A DNA stretch of 50,605 nucleotides from Muribaculaceae bacterium (GCA_017449785.1 JAFTFA010000089.1:1-50605), one strand, 5' to 3'. Counted from the first letter of the stretch, positions 16,300 through 25,141 are shown. A program made the numbers and translations. The notes: generated by a model from the sequence alone, not told the origin.

Positions 16300-16761
16300 A
16301 TGAAATATTACCTGAATATAGGTAGCAACTTGGGCGACCGGCGCGATAACCTCTATCGCGCCGTCGTTGCATTAGCGGCGGGGACTGGCGGCTGCGCCGT
16401 GTCGGCCATCGTCGAGAGTGAGCCATGGGGCTTTGAGAGCGATAACCGGTTCATGAATGTGGGCGTCTGCCTGCACAGCGACATGGAGCCGATGGCGATG
16501 CTGGACCGCATCCACGACATCGAGCGCGCACTGGGCAGCGCGTCCCACCGCGATGCCCGTGGGGGCTACATCGACCGCCTCGTGGACATCGACATCGTGG
16601 CCATCGACGAGCTGGTGATCGACCATCCCGCCCTGCAAGTGCCCCATCCCCATCTGGCCGAGCGCGACTTCTTCCTGCGCCCCATGATGCAACTGGCCCC
16701 GTCGTGGCACCACCCCGTCACGGGCCTCACTGCCGCCCAGATGCTGGAAAAAATGAAGTGA
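16300..16761 (+). CDS. folK: 2-amino-4-hydroxy-6-hydroxymethyldihydropteridine pyrophosphokinase
   Basis: 153 aa from the ATG at 16300. The reading frame is open further upstream into infB, but those residues are not protein-like and MKYYLNIGSNLGDR is the family start. HPPK transfers pyrophosphate from ATP to the pterin in folate synthesis. Motifs seen are NIGSNLGDRRDN, then WGFESDNRFMNVG, the signature GGYIDRLVDIDIVAID and HPHLAERDFFLRPM. Starting 1 bp after the infB stop, it is very probably translationally coupled to infB, an uncommon partner for this operon. Confidence 0.93.
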   Translation: MKYYLNIGSNLGDRRDNLYRAVVALAAGTGGCAVSAIVESEPWGFESDNRFMNVGVCLHSDMEPMAMLDRIHDIERALGSASHRDARGGYIDRLVDIDIVAIDELVIDHPALQVPHPHLAERDFFLRPMMQLAPSWHHPVTGLTAAQMLEKMK

Positions 16762-16841
16762 ATGTGTCATAATTCCGTTGACGCTAATTTCTCGGCCGTT
16801 AGGCCGATTGAAAACCAGCAACGGAATGATGACACATTCAC
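16758..16841. repeat. Inverted repeat after folK containing dispersed-repeat copy 3
   Basis: The arms at 16758-16780 and 16819-16841 match at 22 of 23 positions (GTGAATGTGTCATaATTCCG...). A small CGGCCGTTAGGCCG hairpin and a GGCCGATTGAAAACCAGCAA string lie between them. The right arm carries the core of the dispersed repeat seen at 3032, 4523 and 18909. The left arm overlaps the folK stop codon. It could serve as terminator for the rimP operon. Confidence 0.65.
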
Positions 16842-16922
16842 CTTAGTATCCATCGATGGGGTGGACACCCTGATGGGTTTTACCCGTGATGGATGCTCAT
16901 CCGGTGTGGGATGTGCGGTCTG

Positions 16923-18659
16923 TCACTCGGTTGGAGCGACATAGACGGGGCGGATCGTTTGCCCGAAGTAGCGCAGGCTGTAGGTGTAGCTCCAGGCAGG
17001 AGACGAGGATTGGTGGAAGCTCAGGCCTGAAGCCCTGTCGGAGCCTTCCATGGAGTCGAGTGTGCGCGTCCAGTAGAGGCCATCCATTCCATAATTGGAA
17101 AGCTCGCTGCCATCGCGGATGCCCGCTGCAGGCAGGAACACACTGTTGCCATTGCGGCCCGTTACCAGATAGCCCGGCACATCGTTTATCGTTGTCCAGG
17201 TCCAGGTGCATCTATTCATCAGTTCACTCATTTGAGCCTGGGTCGGCATGCACCACATCGGTCCCCATTTCACGCGGGCCACATCGTCCTCGGGGTCGAG
17301 TTCCTTCTTGTTGTCCCACTTTCCATAGTGGCTGTTGGTGCAGTATTTGGTCAACGTTATATTGCTGCCGTTGCACCACTTGTAGTTGCTCCAGTCATAA
17401 ACCTCCTTGGGCTCGGTCTCGCCCCAGGCAAAGTAGTCGCCACTATCCTCGGGCTTGCAGGCGCCCACGTTCATCGTCGCCCACAGGGTGCCGCTGGGAA
17501 GGCCCAAATCGACGTACTGCGGTTGGCCATAGACATAGGCGCGGGCATTGACCGGAATAACGCTCTGACCCTCATCGAGTGCCTGATGCTTGAAGGTCAC
17601 ATTGCCGTTGAACTGGCCCGGCTCGGTCGCCGTGAATGCCACTGTCACCGTGATGCTGGACTCGCCCGGCACGATGAAGTAGGTGCTCGTCGAGCTGGTG
17701 CCGTCTTCTTGTATCAACTTGAAGGGGGCATCGGCAGTGGCAGTCAAGATCTTGTCGCCGACCGTCTTGTTGACGATGGTCAGTTCGCCCGTGATGGTCT
17801 CGTCGATGGGCGCTTCACCCAGCGTCAGGCTCTTCTGCTCGATGTAGAGGCTGCGGTCATCGACTGGCGGTACACGCACGGCGCGGACGCTGTGGCCATA
17901 GTAGCGATAGTGGTAAACGCCGTTCATGTAGCAGCTCCAGTCTCCCCAATCAAAGCCCACATCGCTTGCACTGAAGGCGTTGGTCGAAATGCCGTTGCTG
18001 GTGTAGCACGAGCTAGACCAAAAGCTTCCCAGGGATTCTGTACCAACGATGGAGGCGTCGGAACGGTAGCCTGCAGCCGGCAAGAATATCGAGTTCCCGT
18101 TGGGACCCTTGATGCGATAACCCTTCACGCCGTTGCTCCTTGTCCTGATCCACTCGCACTTGTCATATAGCTCATGCTGCTGCTCGGCGGTGGGTGTGCG
18201 CCACCACGGTCCCCAGTTCACATAGGCGGCATCGTCCTCGGGATCCAGCTCGGTCTTGCCGTCGACAATGCCCAAGCGAGTGTTGGTGTTGTACTTGGTC
18301 AACGAGTACATGCTGCCGTTGCACCACTTGTAGGTGCTCCAGTCATAAACCTCCTTGGGCTGGGTCTCGCCCCAGGCAAAGTAGTCGCCATATTCCTCGG
18401 GGGTCTCGGCACCGATGTTGCAGGTAGCCCACAGGGTGCCGCTGGGCAGGCCCAGGTCAACGTATTCGTGATTATCTTCAGGAATCACTGGTTCATCGGG
18501 CCAAATGCCTCTCATCAGATAGTTGATCAGTGTGGTGACATCATCGATGTTTACGTTTCCATTTTGGTCCACATCGCCCCGCGGATATTCAACGTCGGGC
18601 GTGAACGAGGTAAGCATCAGCACCATTGAGAAAAGGAATAGAATTGATTTTTTCATCAT
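16923..18659 (-). CDS. Secreted protein with one dockerin repeat and two FISUMP-like domains
   Basis: 578 aa. A signal peptide (MMKKSILFLFSMVLMLTSFT) is followed almost at once by a single dockerin/EF-like repeat (RGDVDQNGNVNIDDVTTLIN). Next come two tandem copies of a domain starting YVDLGLPSGTLWAT (about residues 67-265 and 385-575), each with GDYFAWGET and KEVYDWS.YKWCNGS, resembling the Fibrobacter succinogenes major paralogous (FISUMP) domain. Between them, about 275-375, is a beta-sandwich segment of the ASH/HYDIN type (LTLGEAPIDETITGELTIVN). No T9SS sorting domain is seen at the C-terminus (FGQTIRPVYVAPTE). The function is unknown; secretion to periplasm or surface is inferred. Confidence 0.8.
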   Translation of the reverse strand: MMKKSILFLFSMVLMLTSFTPDVEYPRGDVDQNGNVNIDDVTTLINYLMRGIWPDEPVIPEDNHEYVDLGLPSGTLWATCNIGAETPEEYGDYFAWGETQPKEVYDWSTYKWCNGSMYSLTKYNTNTRLGIVDGKTELDPEDDAAYVNWGPWWRTPTAEQQHELYDKCEWIRTRSNGVKGYRIKGPNGNSIFLPAAGYRSDASIVGTESLGSFWSSSCYTSNGISTNAFSASDVGFDWGDWSCYMNGVYHYRYYGHSVRAVRVPPVDDRSLYIEQKSLTLGEAPIDETITGELTIVNKTVGDKILTATADAPFKLIQEDGTSSTSTYFIVPGESSITVTVAFTATEPGQFNGNVTFKHQALDEGQSVIPVNARAYVYGQPQYVDLGLPSGTLWATMNVGACKPEDSGDYFAWGETEPKEVYDWSNYKWCNGSNITLTKYCTNSHYGKWDNKKELDPEDDVARVKWGPMWCMPTQAQMSELMNRCTWTWTTINDVPGYLVTGRNGNSVFLPAAGIRDGSELSNYGMDGLYWTRTLDSMEGSDRASGLSFHQSSSPAWSYTYSLRYFGQTIRPVYVAPTE

Positions 18660-18796
18660 CTTGACATGTATTAAAATGTTACTTTTTTTGTATGGCTTCC
18701 AGATAGGAAACAGGTGATTGCCCTAGCATTTCATTCACTGGTCTCCTCCCCCTCGAGATGGGGATTGTGGCAGATGTCATTTGTTATCCAGTGTCG

Positions 18797-18804
18797 CAAA
18801 TATA
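18797..18804 (-). promoter_or_regulatory. Candidate -7 box for the FISUMP/dockerin gene
   Basis: The minus strand reads TATATTTG, matching TAnnTTTG, about 140 bp before the ATG at 18659. The upstream TTG is not clear. Confidence 0.4.
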
Positions 18805-18908
18805 GGATGATGCCGGTGAACAGAAAAGCGTTTTCTTGAAAAAATGGAGCTATTCTCAAGAAAACGGGAAAAAACGTCAAAAAAATAGACAATCGGCATG
18901 ACCTTGCC

Positions 18909-18945
18909 GGCCGATTAAAAGCCTGCAACTGAATGATGACACAGC
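18909..18945 (+). repeat. Dispersed intergenic repeat, copy 4
   Basis: This copy has GGCCGATTAAAAGCCTGCAA then CTGAATGATGACACAGC, the cleanest copy of the element. It lies just after the AraC gene stop on that gene's strand. The rest of the 18660-18987 gap holds AT-rich sequence and no gene. Confidence 0.65.
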
Positions 18946-18987
18946 TGCGCGTGGGCGATGATGGTATCGGTGTAGAGGCCGGCAGGG

Positions 18988-19884
18988 CTACTTGCCGTAG
19001 CCGTTGGCCTTGCGGTAATTGTTGGGAGACAGGCCCAGGTGCTTCTTGACGTATTTGCCGAAGAAGGACAGGTTGTCAAAGCCCATCTCGGCAGCCACTT
19101 CCTTGATGCTCAAGTCGCTGTAGAGCAGCAACTGCTTGATGCGGCTGACGACCGAGGTGGCAATGAGCTCGCTCGCCGTGTAGTCGCTATGCCTGCGGCA
19201 GACGCTGGTCAGGTACTTGGGCGAGACGTACAGCTCGTCGGCATAGGACTTGACACTGCGGTTGACGTTGGTGTTCTCGGCCAGCAGGAGCATGAAGCGG
19301 CGGTAGATGCGGTCGCCCTGGCGCAGCATCTCGCCGTCGTTGTCGCCATCCAGATGCTTGTTGATGTTGGACAGCAGGTCATAGGCAAAGCAGCGGATGA
19401 TGTCGCGCACCGTTTCGCGCCCGAAGTTCATCTCCTGGTGGTCCATCTTGAACAGCAGCAACTCGTAGTACTTCATCATGAGGTCCACCTCGTTCTGTTC
19501 CAGCTTGATGACAGGATTGGACATGATGTGGATGATGGATTGGAGCAGGCTCTTGTTGAAGAAGGCAAATCCCATGTCGGTGCTCATGGCGCAGATGATG
19601 CAACGGAATTCCTCGGTGTGCTTGACGTTGTCAATCACCATCTTGCGGTCCACAAACAGTGACGTGTTCTTGTCCAGTTGATGGGTGATGCCGTTCAGGT
19701 CAAGCGTCAGTTTGCCGGCAGTCACCATGACATAGGCGATGAAATTGACCTTGAATTGTTTCATCAGGCCAGGGATGGATGAGATATTGTCGGCAAAGTA
19801 GATTTCGCCGTCATTATACTTCAGGTTGTGGTAAACCTGTGGCACATCGTGCAGGTCAAGTTCGGTGATTCTATTCTGTTTCAT
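18988..19884 (-). CDS. AraC-family transcriptional regulator
   Basis: 298 aa. An N-terminal cupin-like sensor region (YHNLKYNDGEIYFADN...LTLDLNGITHQLDKN) is followed by a C-terminal pair of helix-turn-helices (about 200-295): YADELYVSPKYLTSVCRRH and SIKEVAAEMGFDNLSFFGKY, then VKKHLGLSPNNYRK. The last segment is the AraC signature. It probably regulates a metabolic or surface gene in response to a small ligand; neither ligand nor target can be read. It is monocistronic, with no neighbour in the same operon. Confidence 0.9.
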   Translation of the reverse strand: MKQNRITELDLHDVPQVYHNLKYNDGEIYFADNISSIPGLMKQFKVNFIAYVMVTAGKLTLDLNGITHQLDKNTSLFVDRKMVIDNVKHTEEFRCIICAMSTDMGFAFFNKSLLQSIIHIMSNPVIKLEQNEVDLMMKYYELLLFKMDHQEMNFGRETVRDIIRCFAYDLLSNINKHLDGDNDGEMLRQGDRIYRRFMLLLAENTNVNRSVKSYADELYVSPKYLTSVCRRHSDYTASELIATSVVSRIKQLLLYSDLSIKEVAAEMGFDNLSFFGKYVKKHLGLSPNNYRKANGYGK

Positions 19885-20026
19885 GAAGCCTTATCGATTA
19901 GAGTTTGCACAATTAAGGTTGTATGATCATTGTATCAGTTAAAAAACTCTTGTCCCGTTATTGTCCCGGTGATTGATAGAAAAATAGGGCAACCCGTTGA
20001 ACTTCAACTTGTTGCCCTTGCTTGAG

Positions 20027-20100
20027 TCGGGGTGAGAGGACTCGAACTTCCGACCTCCACGTCCCGAACGTGGCGCGCTAACCAACTGTGCTACACCCCG
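20027..20100 (-). tRNA. tRNA-Pro (CGG anticodon)
   Basis: 74 nt on the minus strand. The acceptor stem is CGGGGTG/CACCCCG with C1-G72, as usual for bacterial tRNA-Pro, and discriminator A. The anticodon stem is CCACG/CGTGG with loop TTCGGGA, so the anticodon is CGG. The T-loop is TTCGAGT. No CCA is encoded. Two A.C mismatches are visible: D-stem position 12-23 and T-stem 52-62. It reads CCG codons. Confidence 0.93.
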
Positions 20101-20118
20101 AAGCTCTTTTTAGCGGTG

Positions 20119-20150
20119 CAAAGATACTGCTAATTTTTCAATTAAAACAA
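20119..20150 (-). promoter_or_regulatory. Promoter of tRNA-Pro
   Basis: On the minus strand, TTG (20148-20150), 21 bp, then TATCTTTG (20119-20126) match the Bacteroidota promoter. Transcription would start about 10-15 nt before the tRNA 5' end. Confidence 0.7.
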
Positions 20151-20193
20151 CTTTTCATCAAAAATATTTAGGATGGGACAAAAACGAGGCCCA

Positions 20194-23004
20194 TTAGTGG
20201 GCGTCGAGCCAGTTGCTGGCGACGCCGTGACTGGCGGTGAGATGGACGTGGCCCTGATAGACGCCTTCCATCTCCTCGATGACGATGCGCTGCACGCGGT
20301 CAAGCTCGTCGGGGAGGACGTCGAAGTTGAGTTCGTCGTGCACCTGGAGGATCATCTTGGACTGGATGCCCTCGGCCTGGAAGCGGCGGTAGATGCGCAC
20401 CATGGCGAGCTTGATGACGTCGGCAGCGGTGCCCTGGATGGGCGCATTGATGGCGTTGCGCTCGCTGAAGCCCCTCACCACGGCATTTCTCGAGTTGATG
20501 TCGGGCAACATGCGGCGACGGCCATACAAGGTGGTCACATAGCCCTTCTCCCTGGCCTGGGCGATGCTGCGGTCGATGTAGTCGCGCACCTGGGGGAAGG
20601 TGGTGTAGTAGCCGTCGATGAGCATCTTAGCCTCGTCGCGCGGGATATTGAGCCGCTGGGCCAGGCCGAAGGCGCTGATGCCGTACAGGATGTCGAAGTT
20701 GGCCGTCTTGGCCTTGCGGCGCTCGTCGCTGGTGACCTGTTCGAGCGGCTTGTGGTAGATGCGCGCCGCGGTGATGGCGTGGATGTCGTGGCCGTTGGCA
20801 AAGGCGTCGAGCATCGTCTGGTCATGGCTCAGGTCGGCGACGAGGCGCAGCTCGATCTGGGAATAGTCGGCGCTGAAGAACACATTGCCGTCGGCAGGAA
20901 TGAAGGCGCGGCGTATTTCCTTGCCGTCGTCGGTGCGCACGGGGATGTTCTGCAAGTTGGGATTAGTCGAGGACAGGCGTCCCGTGGCGGTGACGGTCTG
21001 GTTATAGGTTGTGTGGATGCGGCCCGTCTGGGGGTTGATCAGGGCGGGCAGCGCGTTGACATAGGTCGATAGCAGCTTGCGGATGCCCCTGAGCTCCAGT
21101 ATCTTGTCCACCAGCGGATGGCGGTCGCGCAGCTTGAGCAGGATGTCCTCGGTGGTCGAGTACTGGCCCGTCTTGGTCTTCTTAGCCTTGGGGTCGATCT
21201 TGAGGTGGTCAAACAGCACCTCGCCCACCTGGGCGGGTGATGCCGTGTTGAATGGCACGCCAGCCAGCTCATGGCACTCAGCCTCCAGGCGGTTCATCTG
21301 TTCGGTCAGGTTGACCGAGTATTCCTTCAATGCCTTGACGTCGATGCGCGCTCCGGCCAGTTCCATGGCAGCGAGCACCTGGACCAGCGGCAGCTCGATG
21401 TCGGTCAGCAGCTTGTACAGTCCTTGCTCCTTGAGCTGCGCGTCCAGAGCGTCGGTGAGCTGCAAGTTCAGGTCGGCTGCTTCACAGGCCAGGCGGGCCA
21501 TGTCGGCAACGGGGATCGAGGCCTTCTTGGTTTGGCGGCCCTTGCCGCCCAGGACATCGTCGGCATTGAGGGCGGAGTAGTGCAGCATCTCATAGGCGAC
21601 CTCGGTCGTGGAATGGCCCCTCTCGGGTTGCAGCAGGTAGTGGGCGATCGCGGTGTCGTAGTAGGGCGCCGTGAAGTCGATGCCGTGCCGGTGCAGGGCG
21701 ACCATCATGCGCTTGATGTCGTTGCCCACGATGCACGCCTTGCCGCCGAAGACGGGCGCGACCGTCTCGAGCATGCCGGGCTTGTCGAACATGAGGAAAT
21801 AGCATTCATGGGGCTTCACACACAGGGCGATGGCCAGGATCTGGAATTGCATGGCGCTGGTGCCGTTGCCCAGCATGGTGACGGCAATGCGCGGTGCCTT
21901 GAGGAGGTCCTGGATGAGTGGCACTGCGACGTCGGTGGATAGAATCACCTTGTAGTCATAGGTGACGTCGGCCAGCGATTGGGCCGGTGCCGGTGCCGCA
22001 GCCGCCGGGGGCTCGTCCAGGTCAAACAGCGACAGCTGCTGCCCGGCGGCGGGCTTGGGCTTGGCGGGCGCCTGGGGCGCGGCAGATGGGGCAGGGGAGG
22101 GCACAGGGGCATTATCCAGGCCCGCATTGGCCTCGCCGCCGTCGATGAGCCGCTGGGTGAGCGTGCGGAATTCCAGCTCGTCGAACACCTGGCGCAGGGC
22201 GTCCATATCGACGGGCTCGCGTTTCAGCTCGTCGGCATTGAGCGTGACGGGCACATCGGTGATGATGGTGGCCAGCCACTTGGACATGCGTATCTGCTCG
22301 GCATTCTCCTCGACGCGCTGCCGCTGCACGCCCTTGAGCTCGCCGGTGTGTTCCAGCAGGTTCTCGATCGAGCCGAACTGCTGGATGAGTTTCTCGGCAT
22401 TCTTGGGACCCACGCCGGGGCAGCCGGGGATGTTGTCGGCGGTGTCGCCCATGAGGCCCAGGATGTCGATGAGCTGTGTGGGCGACTGGATGCCATACTT
22501 GGCATTCACTTCCTCGACGCCCAGGATCTCGTGCTTGCCGGGATTGAGCACCTTGACGTTAGGTGTTACCAGCTGGCCGAAGTCCTTGTCGCCGGTGACC
22601 ATGTAGGTGAAGAAACCTTGCCCCTCGGCCTGATGGGCCAGCGTGCCGATCACGTCGTCGGCCTCATAGCCCGTGACCTCAAAGATGGGTATCCTGTAGG
22701 CCTGGAGGATGCGCTTGATGTAGGGGACGGCGACGAGGATGCCCTCGGGTGTCTTCTCGCGGTTGGCCTTGTAGGGCTCGTAGTTCTCGTGGCGGAAGGT
22801 CTTGCCGCCGGGCGGGTCAAAGCACACGGCGATGTGGCTGGGACGCTCGCGCTTGAGCAGGTCTTGCAGGGTGTTGACAAAGCCGAACACGGCCGACGTG
22901 TCGATGCCGGTCGAGGTGATACGCGGGCTGCGTATCATGGCATAGAATGCTCTGAAAATCAACGCATAGGCATCGAGCAGCAGGAGTTTCTTGGTTGGTT
23001 CCAT
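20194..23004 (-). CDS. polA: DNA polymerase I
   Basis: 936 aa from the ATG at 23004 (MEPTKKLLLLDAYALIFRAF, the family start). The frame is open to 23136, but those residues are not conserved-looking and a promoter-like box lies within. The 5'-3' exonuclease domain covers about 1-300, a degenerate 3'-5' exonuclease region about 345-540, and the polymerase domain about 560-936 with motif A DYSQIELR, motif B RRKAKTANFDILYGIS and motif C QVHDELNFDV. PolA performs gap filling and Okazaki primer removal. The proofreading motif DxE is absent: the expected FDTET position reads VTMLGNG. An Ala/Pro-rich linker at about 290-340 separates the first two domains. Confidence 0.96.
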   Translation of the reverse strand: MEPTKKLLLLDAYALIFRAFYAMIRSPRITSTGIDTSAVFGFVNTLQDLLKRERPSHIAVCFDPPGGKTFRHENYEPYKANREKTPEGILVAVPYIKRILQAYRIPIFEVTGYEADDVIGTLAHQAEGQGFFTYMVTGDKDFGQLVTPNVKVLNPGKHEILGVEEVNAKYGIQSPTQLIDILGLMGDTADNIPGCPGVGPKNAEKLIQQFGSIENLLEHTGELKGVQRQRVEENAEQIRMSKWLATIITDVPVTLNADELKREPVDMDALRQVFDELEFRTLTQRLIDGGEANAGLDNAPVPSPAPSAAPQAPAKPKPAAGQQLSLFDLDEPPAAAAPAPAQSLADVTYDYKVILSTDVAVPLIQDLLKAPRIAVTMLGNGTSAMQFQILAIALCVKPHECYFLMFDKPGMLETVAPVFGGKACIVGNDIKRMMVALHRHGIDFTAPYYDTAIAHYLLQPERGHSTTEVAYEMLHYSALNADDVLGGKGRQTKKASIPVADMARLACEAADLNLQLTDALDAQLKEQGLYKLLTDIELPLVQVLAAMELAGARIDVKALKEYSVNLTEQMNRLEAECHELAGVPFNTASPAQVGEVLFDHLKIDPKAKKTKTGQYSTTEDILLKLRDRHPLVDKILELRGIRKLLSTYVNALPALINPQTGRIHTTYNQTVTATGRLSSTNPNLQNIPVRTDDGKEIRRAFIPADGNVFFSADYSQIELRLVADLSHDQTMLDAFANGHDIHAITAARIYHKPLEQVTSDERRKAKTANFDILYGISAFGLAQRLNIPRDEAKMLIDGYYTTFPQVRDYIDRSIAQAREKGYVTTLYGRRRMLPDINSRNAVVRGFSERNAINAPIQGTAADVIKLAMVRIYRRFQAEGIQSKMILQVHDELNFDVLPDELDRVQRIVIEEMEGVYQGHVHLTASHGVASNWLDAH

Positions 23005-23031
23005 AATGGTCTCGTTATTGATTGCAGGGCA

Positions 23032-23039
23032 TAAAGGTA
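23032..23039 (-). promoter_or_regulatory. Candidate -7 box of polA
   Basis: The minus strand reads TACCTTTA, one off TAnnTTTG, 27 bp before the polA ATG. This supports 23004 rather than 23136 as the start. Confidence 0.4.
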
Positions 23040-23161
23040 ATGAAAAGTTTTGAGTTACGGGCCCTGAGATGGCGTCGGGAAAGAGAAATTTTTCGGGGGC
23101 GGAAGTGTTAAAATGCAGCTGGGTGCTTTCTAACACGTTGATTTACAGTGGCTGGTGGCGG

Positions 23162-23180
23162 TGCGCGTTGAAAACGCGCA
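23162..23180. other. Short GC-rich hairpin in the polA-prenyl synthase gap
   Basis: TGCGCGTT-GAA-AACGCGCA is a perfect 8-bp stem. It has no U-run and lies between divergent genes. Apart from the two promoters, the gap 23005-23349 holds nothing else recognisable. Confidence 0.35.
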
Positions 23181-23308
23181 ATACTGGACGGCGCGAGCGG
23201 AGCGGAGGGGACTTGATGACAATAATCGATGGCGTGGAGGATCATGGGTGTGAAAAAGTTGAGGTAAAAGTTGAGGCAGAAACTAAAATGTAAAATTTAC
23301 TCTTAAAA

Positions 23309-23342
23309 TTGGTGGCACTCCCGAGAAAAATTGTTACCTTTG
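23309..23342 (+). promoter_or_regulatory. Promoter of the polyprenyl synthase gene
   Basis: TTG at 23309-23311 and TACCTTTG at 23335-23342 are spaced by 23 bp, slightly long. The box ends only 7 bp before the ATG at 23350, so transcription would begin at or next to the start codon. Confidence 0.6.
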
Positions 23343-23349
23343 CACCCTA

Positions 23350-24327
23350 ATGGCAATCACGATAGAACATATCCAGGAACAATTACGGCCCGAGCTGGAT
23401 GCCATGGACGGCATCATCGGCGCGACGTTGGCAAGCAACAGTGAACTGACCAACGGCATCGTGACAACTTATCTCAAGAACAAGGGCAAGCTGCTGCGTC
23501 CCATCGTGACGCTGTTGAGTGCCAAGTTCTTTGGCGGAATCAACGAGAAGGCCCTGCAGGGTGCTGCCGCGCTCGAGATGTTGCACAATGCCTCGCTCAT
23601 CCACGACGATGTCATCGACGAGGCCACCGAGCGCCGCGGGCTGCCCACCATCAACAGCGTGTGGAGCAATCACGTGGCTGTGCTCATCGGTGACTTCTTT
23701 GTCACCGGGGCGCTGCGCTGTGGCGTGGAGACGGGTGACGGGCGCATCCTGAGTGCCCTGGCCGATATGGGCCGTGACCTGTCGCTCGGCGAGATTGACC
23801 AGGTGGACATCGCGCGCCGCCGCAGCATCGACGAGGCTACCTATATGGACATTGTCCGTGCCAAGACCGCCTCGCTGTTTGAGTGCTGTGCTGTCGTGGG
23901 CGGATATGCCAACAACGCGCCCCAGACGACCATCGACGAGTTGCGCCGCTTTGCACGACTGCTGGGCATCTGTTTCCAGATCAAGGATGACACCTTCGAC
24001 TACTATCATGATCCCATCATCGGCAAGCCCACGGGCAACGACCTGCGTGAAGGCAAGGTGACGCTGCCGCTGATCTATGCCCTGAACCGTGCCGACCTGC
24101 CCGAGCATGACGAGATGCTCGCCCTGGTCAATAAGGACAGCCTCACGGGCGACGACATCGACAGGCTCATCGAGTTTGCCAAGCGCGCCGGCGGCATCGA
24201 CTATGCCTACGAGGTGATGCAGCGCCTGCGTGACGAGGCCAACGACGTGCTCTCGCCCTATTCGCCCGACGAGACGGTGGACCAGTTCCGGGAAATCTTT
24301 GATTATGTGATAGAGAGGAAGCTATAG
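23350..24327 (+). CDS. Polyprenyl diphosphate synthase (trans-isoprenyl, IspA/IspB family)
   Basis: 325 aa. It condenses isopentenyl diphosphate with allylic diphosphates to give long all-trans chains, probably for the menaquinone side chain in this phylum (inferred). The first Asp-rich motif is [14 protein letters not shown] near residue 83, with the expected KGKLLRP upstream near 40. The second is [11 protein letters not shown] near 212, followed by [20 protein letters not shown]. Length and N-terminus fit the family from the ATG at 23350. It lies 31 bp upstream of rnhB in the same direction and is divergent from polA. Chain length cannot be judged safely. Confidence 0.93.
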   Translation: MAITIEHIQEQLRPELDAMDGIIGATLASNSELTNGIVTTYLKNKGKLLRPIVTLLSAKFFGGINEKALQGAAALEMLHNASLIHDDVIDEATERRGLPTINSVWSNHVAVLIGDFFVTGALRCGVETGDGRILSALADMGRDLSLGEIDQVDIARRRSIDEATYMDIVRAKTASLFECCAVVGGYANNAPQTTIDELRRFARLLGICFQIKDDTFDYYHDPIIGKPTGNDLREGKVTLPLIYALNRADLPEHDEMLALVNKDSLTGDDIDRLIEFAKRAGGIDYAYEVMQRLRDEANDVLSPYSPDETVDQFREIFDYVIERKL

Positions 24328-24358
24328 TTACTATAGTGGCTATAGATACTATAACTTG

Positions 24359-24973
24359 ATGCTGGCGCAGTATCTGATAGCGGGACGTGTCGAGGCTGGC
24401 TGTGACGAGGCTGGCCGCGGGTGCCTGGCAGGACCGGTGACGGCGGCTGCCGTGATACTGCCGCCCGATTTCCACAACGACTTGATCAACGACAGCAAGC
24501 AGCTCACCGAGCGCCAGCGCGAGCATTTGCGCCCCATCATCGAGCGCGAGGCGGTGGCGTGGGCCGTGGCGATGGTCTCTCCCCAGGAGATTGACCGCCT
24601 CAACATCCTGCGTGCCTCGATCACGGCGATGCACCGTGCGCTGGACCAGCTGCAGGTGCGCCCCGAGGGCATCCTCGTGGATGGCAACCGCTTCTTTCCC
24701 TACCATGACATCCCTCACACCACCATCGTCAAGGGCGACGGCAAGATGCTGAGCATCGCGGCCGCCTCGATCCTGGCCAAGACCCACCGCGACGAGCTGA
24801 TGTGCCGCCTGGACGAGCAGTATCCCCAGTATGGCTGGGCGCGCAACAAGGGTTATCCCACGCCCGACCACCGCGCCGCCATCAAGCAGTATGGCCCCAC
24901 CGAGCATCACCGCCGCAGCTTCCAGCTGCTGCCGCAGCCCACCCTGTTTGACGGCATGCTCGACACCCTGTAG
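24359..24973 (+). CDS. rnhB: Ribonuclease HII
   Basis: 204 aa from the ATG at 24359 (a TTG directly before it is a less likely start). It cleaves RNA of RNA-DNA hybrids and single ribonucleotides in DNA. Motifs: [18 protein letters not shown] (catalytic Asp-Glu), [27 protein letters not shown] and [11 protein letters not shown]...EHHRRSF. It is the second gene after the prenyl synthase; the 31-bp gap contains repeated CTATAG strings. The stop is TAG. Confidence 0.95.
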   Translation: MLAQYLIAGRVEAGCDEAGRGCLAGPVTAAAVILPPDFHNDLINDSKQLTERQREHLRPIIEREAVAWAVAMVSPQEIDRLNILRASITAMHRALDQLQVRPEGILVDGNRFFPYHDIPHTTIVKGDGKMLSIAAASILAKTHRDELMCRLDEQYPQYGWARNKGYPTPDHRAAIKQYGPTEHHRRSFQLLPQPTLFDGMLDTL

Positions 24974-24977
24974 AAAT

Positions 24978-25036
24978 TTCAAGTTTCTGAAGTGCTTTGC
25001 GCTTCAGAAACTTGAAGAGTAGAGAGTAGAGAGTAA
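24978..25036. repeat. Palindrome plus AGAGTAG heptamers after rnhB
   Basis: The 18-nt arms at 24978-24995 and 24999-25016 (TTCAAGTTTCTGAAGtGC) pair around TTT. They are followed by three AGAGTAG-type units at 25016-25036. It resembles the palindrome at 4600-4635 (shared CAAGTTT.T.AAGTG pattern) and its adjoining heptamers. Confidence 0.6.
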
Positions 25037-25065
25037 GTATTTTCCCTGAATACCAATCACAAAAA

Positions 25066-25101
25066 AAAATCAGGGCCCTGACATTTCAGGGTCCTGATTT
25101 T
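25066..25101. terminator. Bidirectional terminator between rnhB and the dockerin protein gene
   Basis: The arms AAAATCAGGGCCCTGA and TCAGGGTCCTGATTTT (one mismatch) flank a CATT loop. There is an A-run on the left and a T-run on the right, so it works in both directions for these convergent genes. Confidence 0.85.
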
Positions 25102-25141
25102 TATAGACTAGGATAATAAGTCCTGTTGTGTCACATCTTGA

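Noticed and set aside
23005..23136. Upstream extension of polA to 23136
   Set aside because: Family N-terminus and a promoter-like box support the ATG at 23004.
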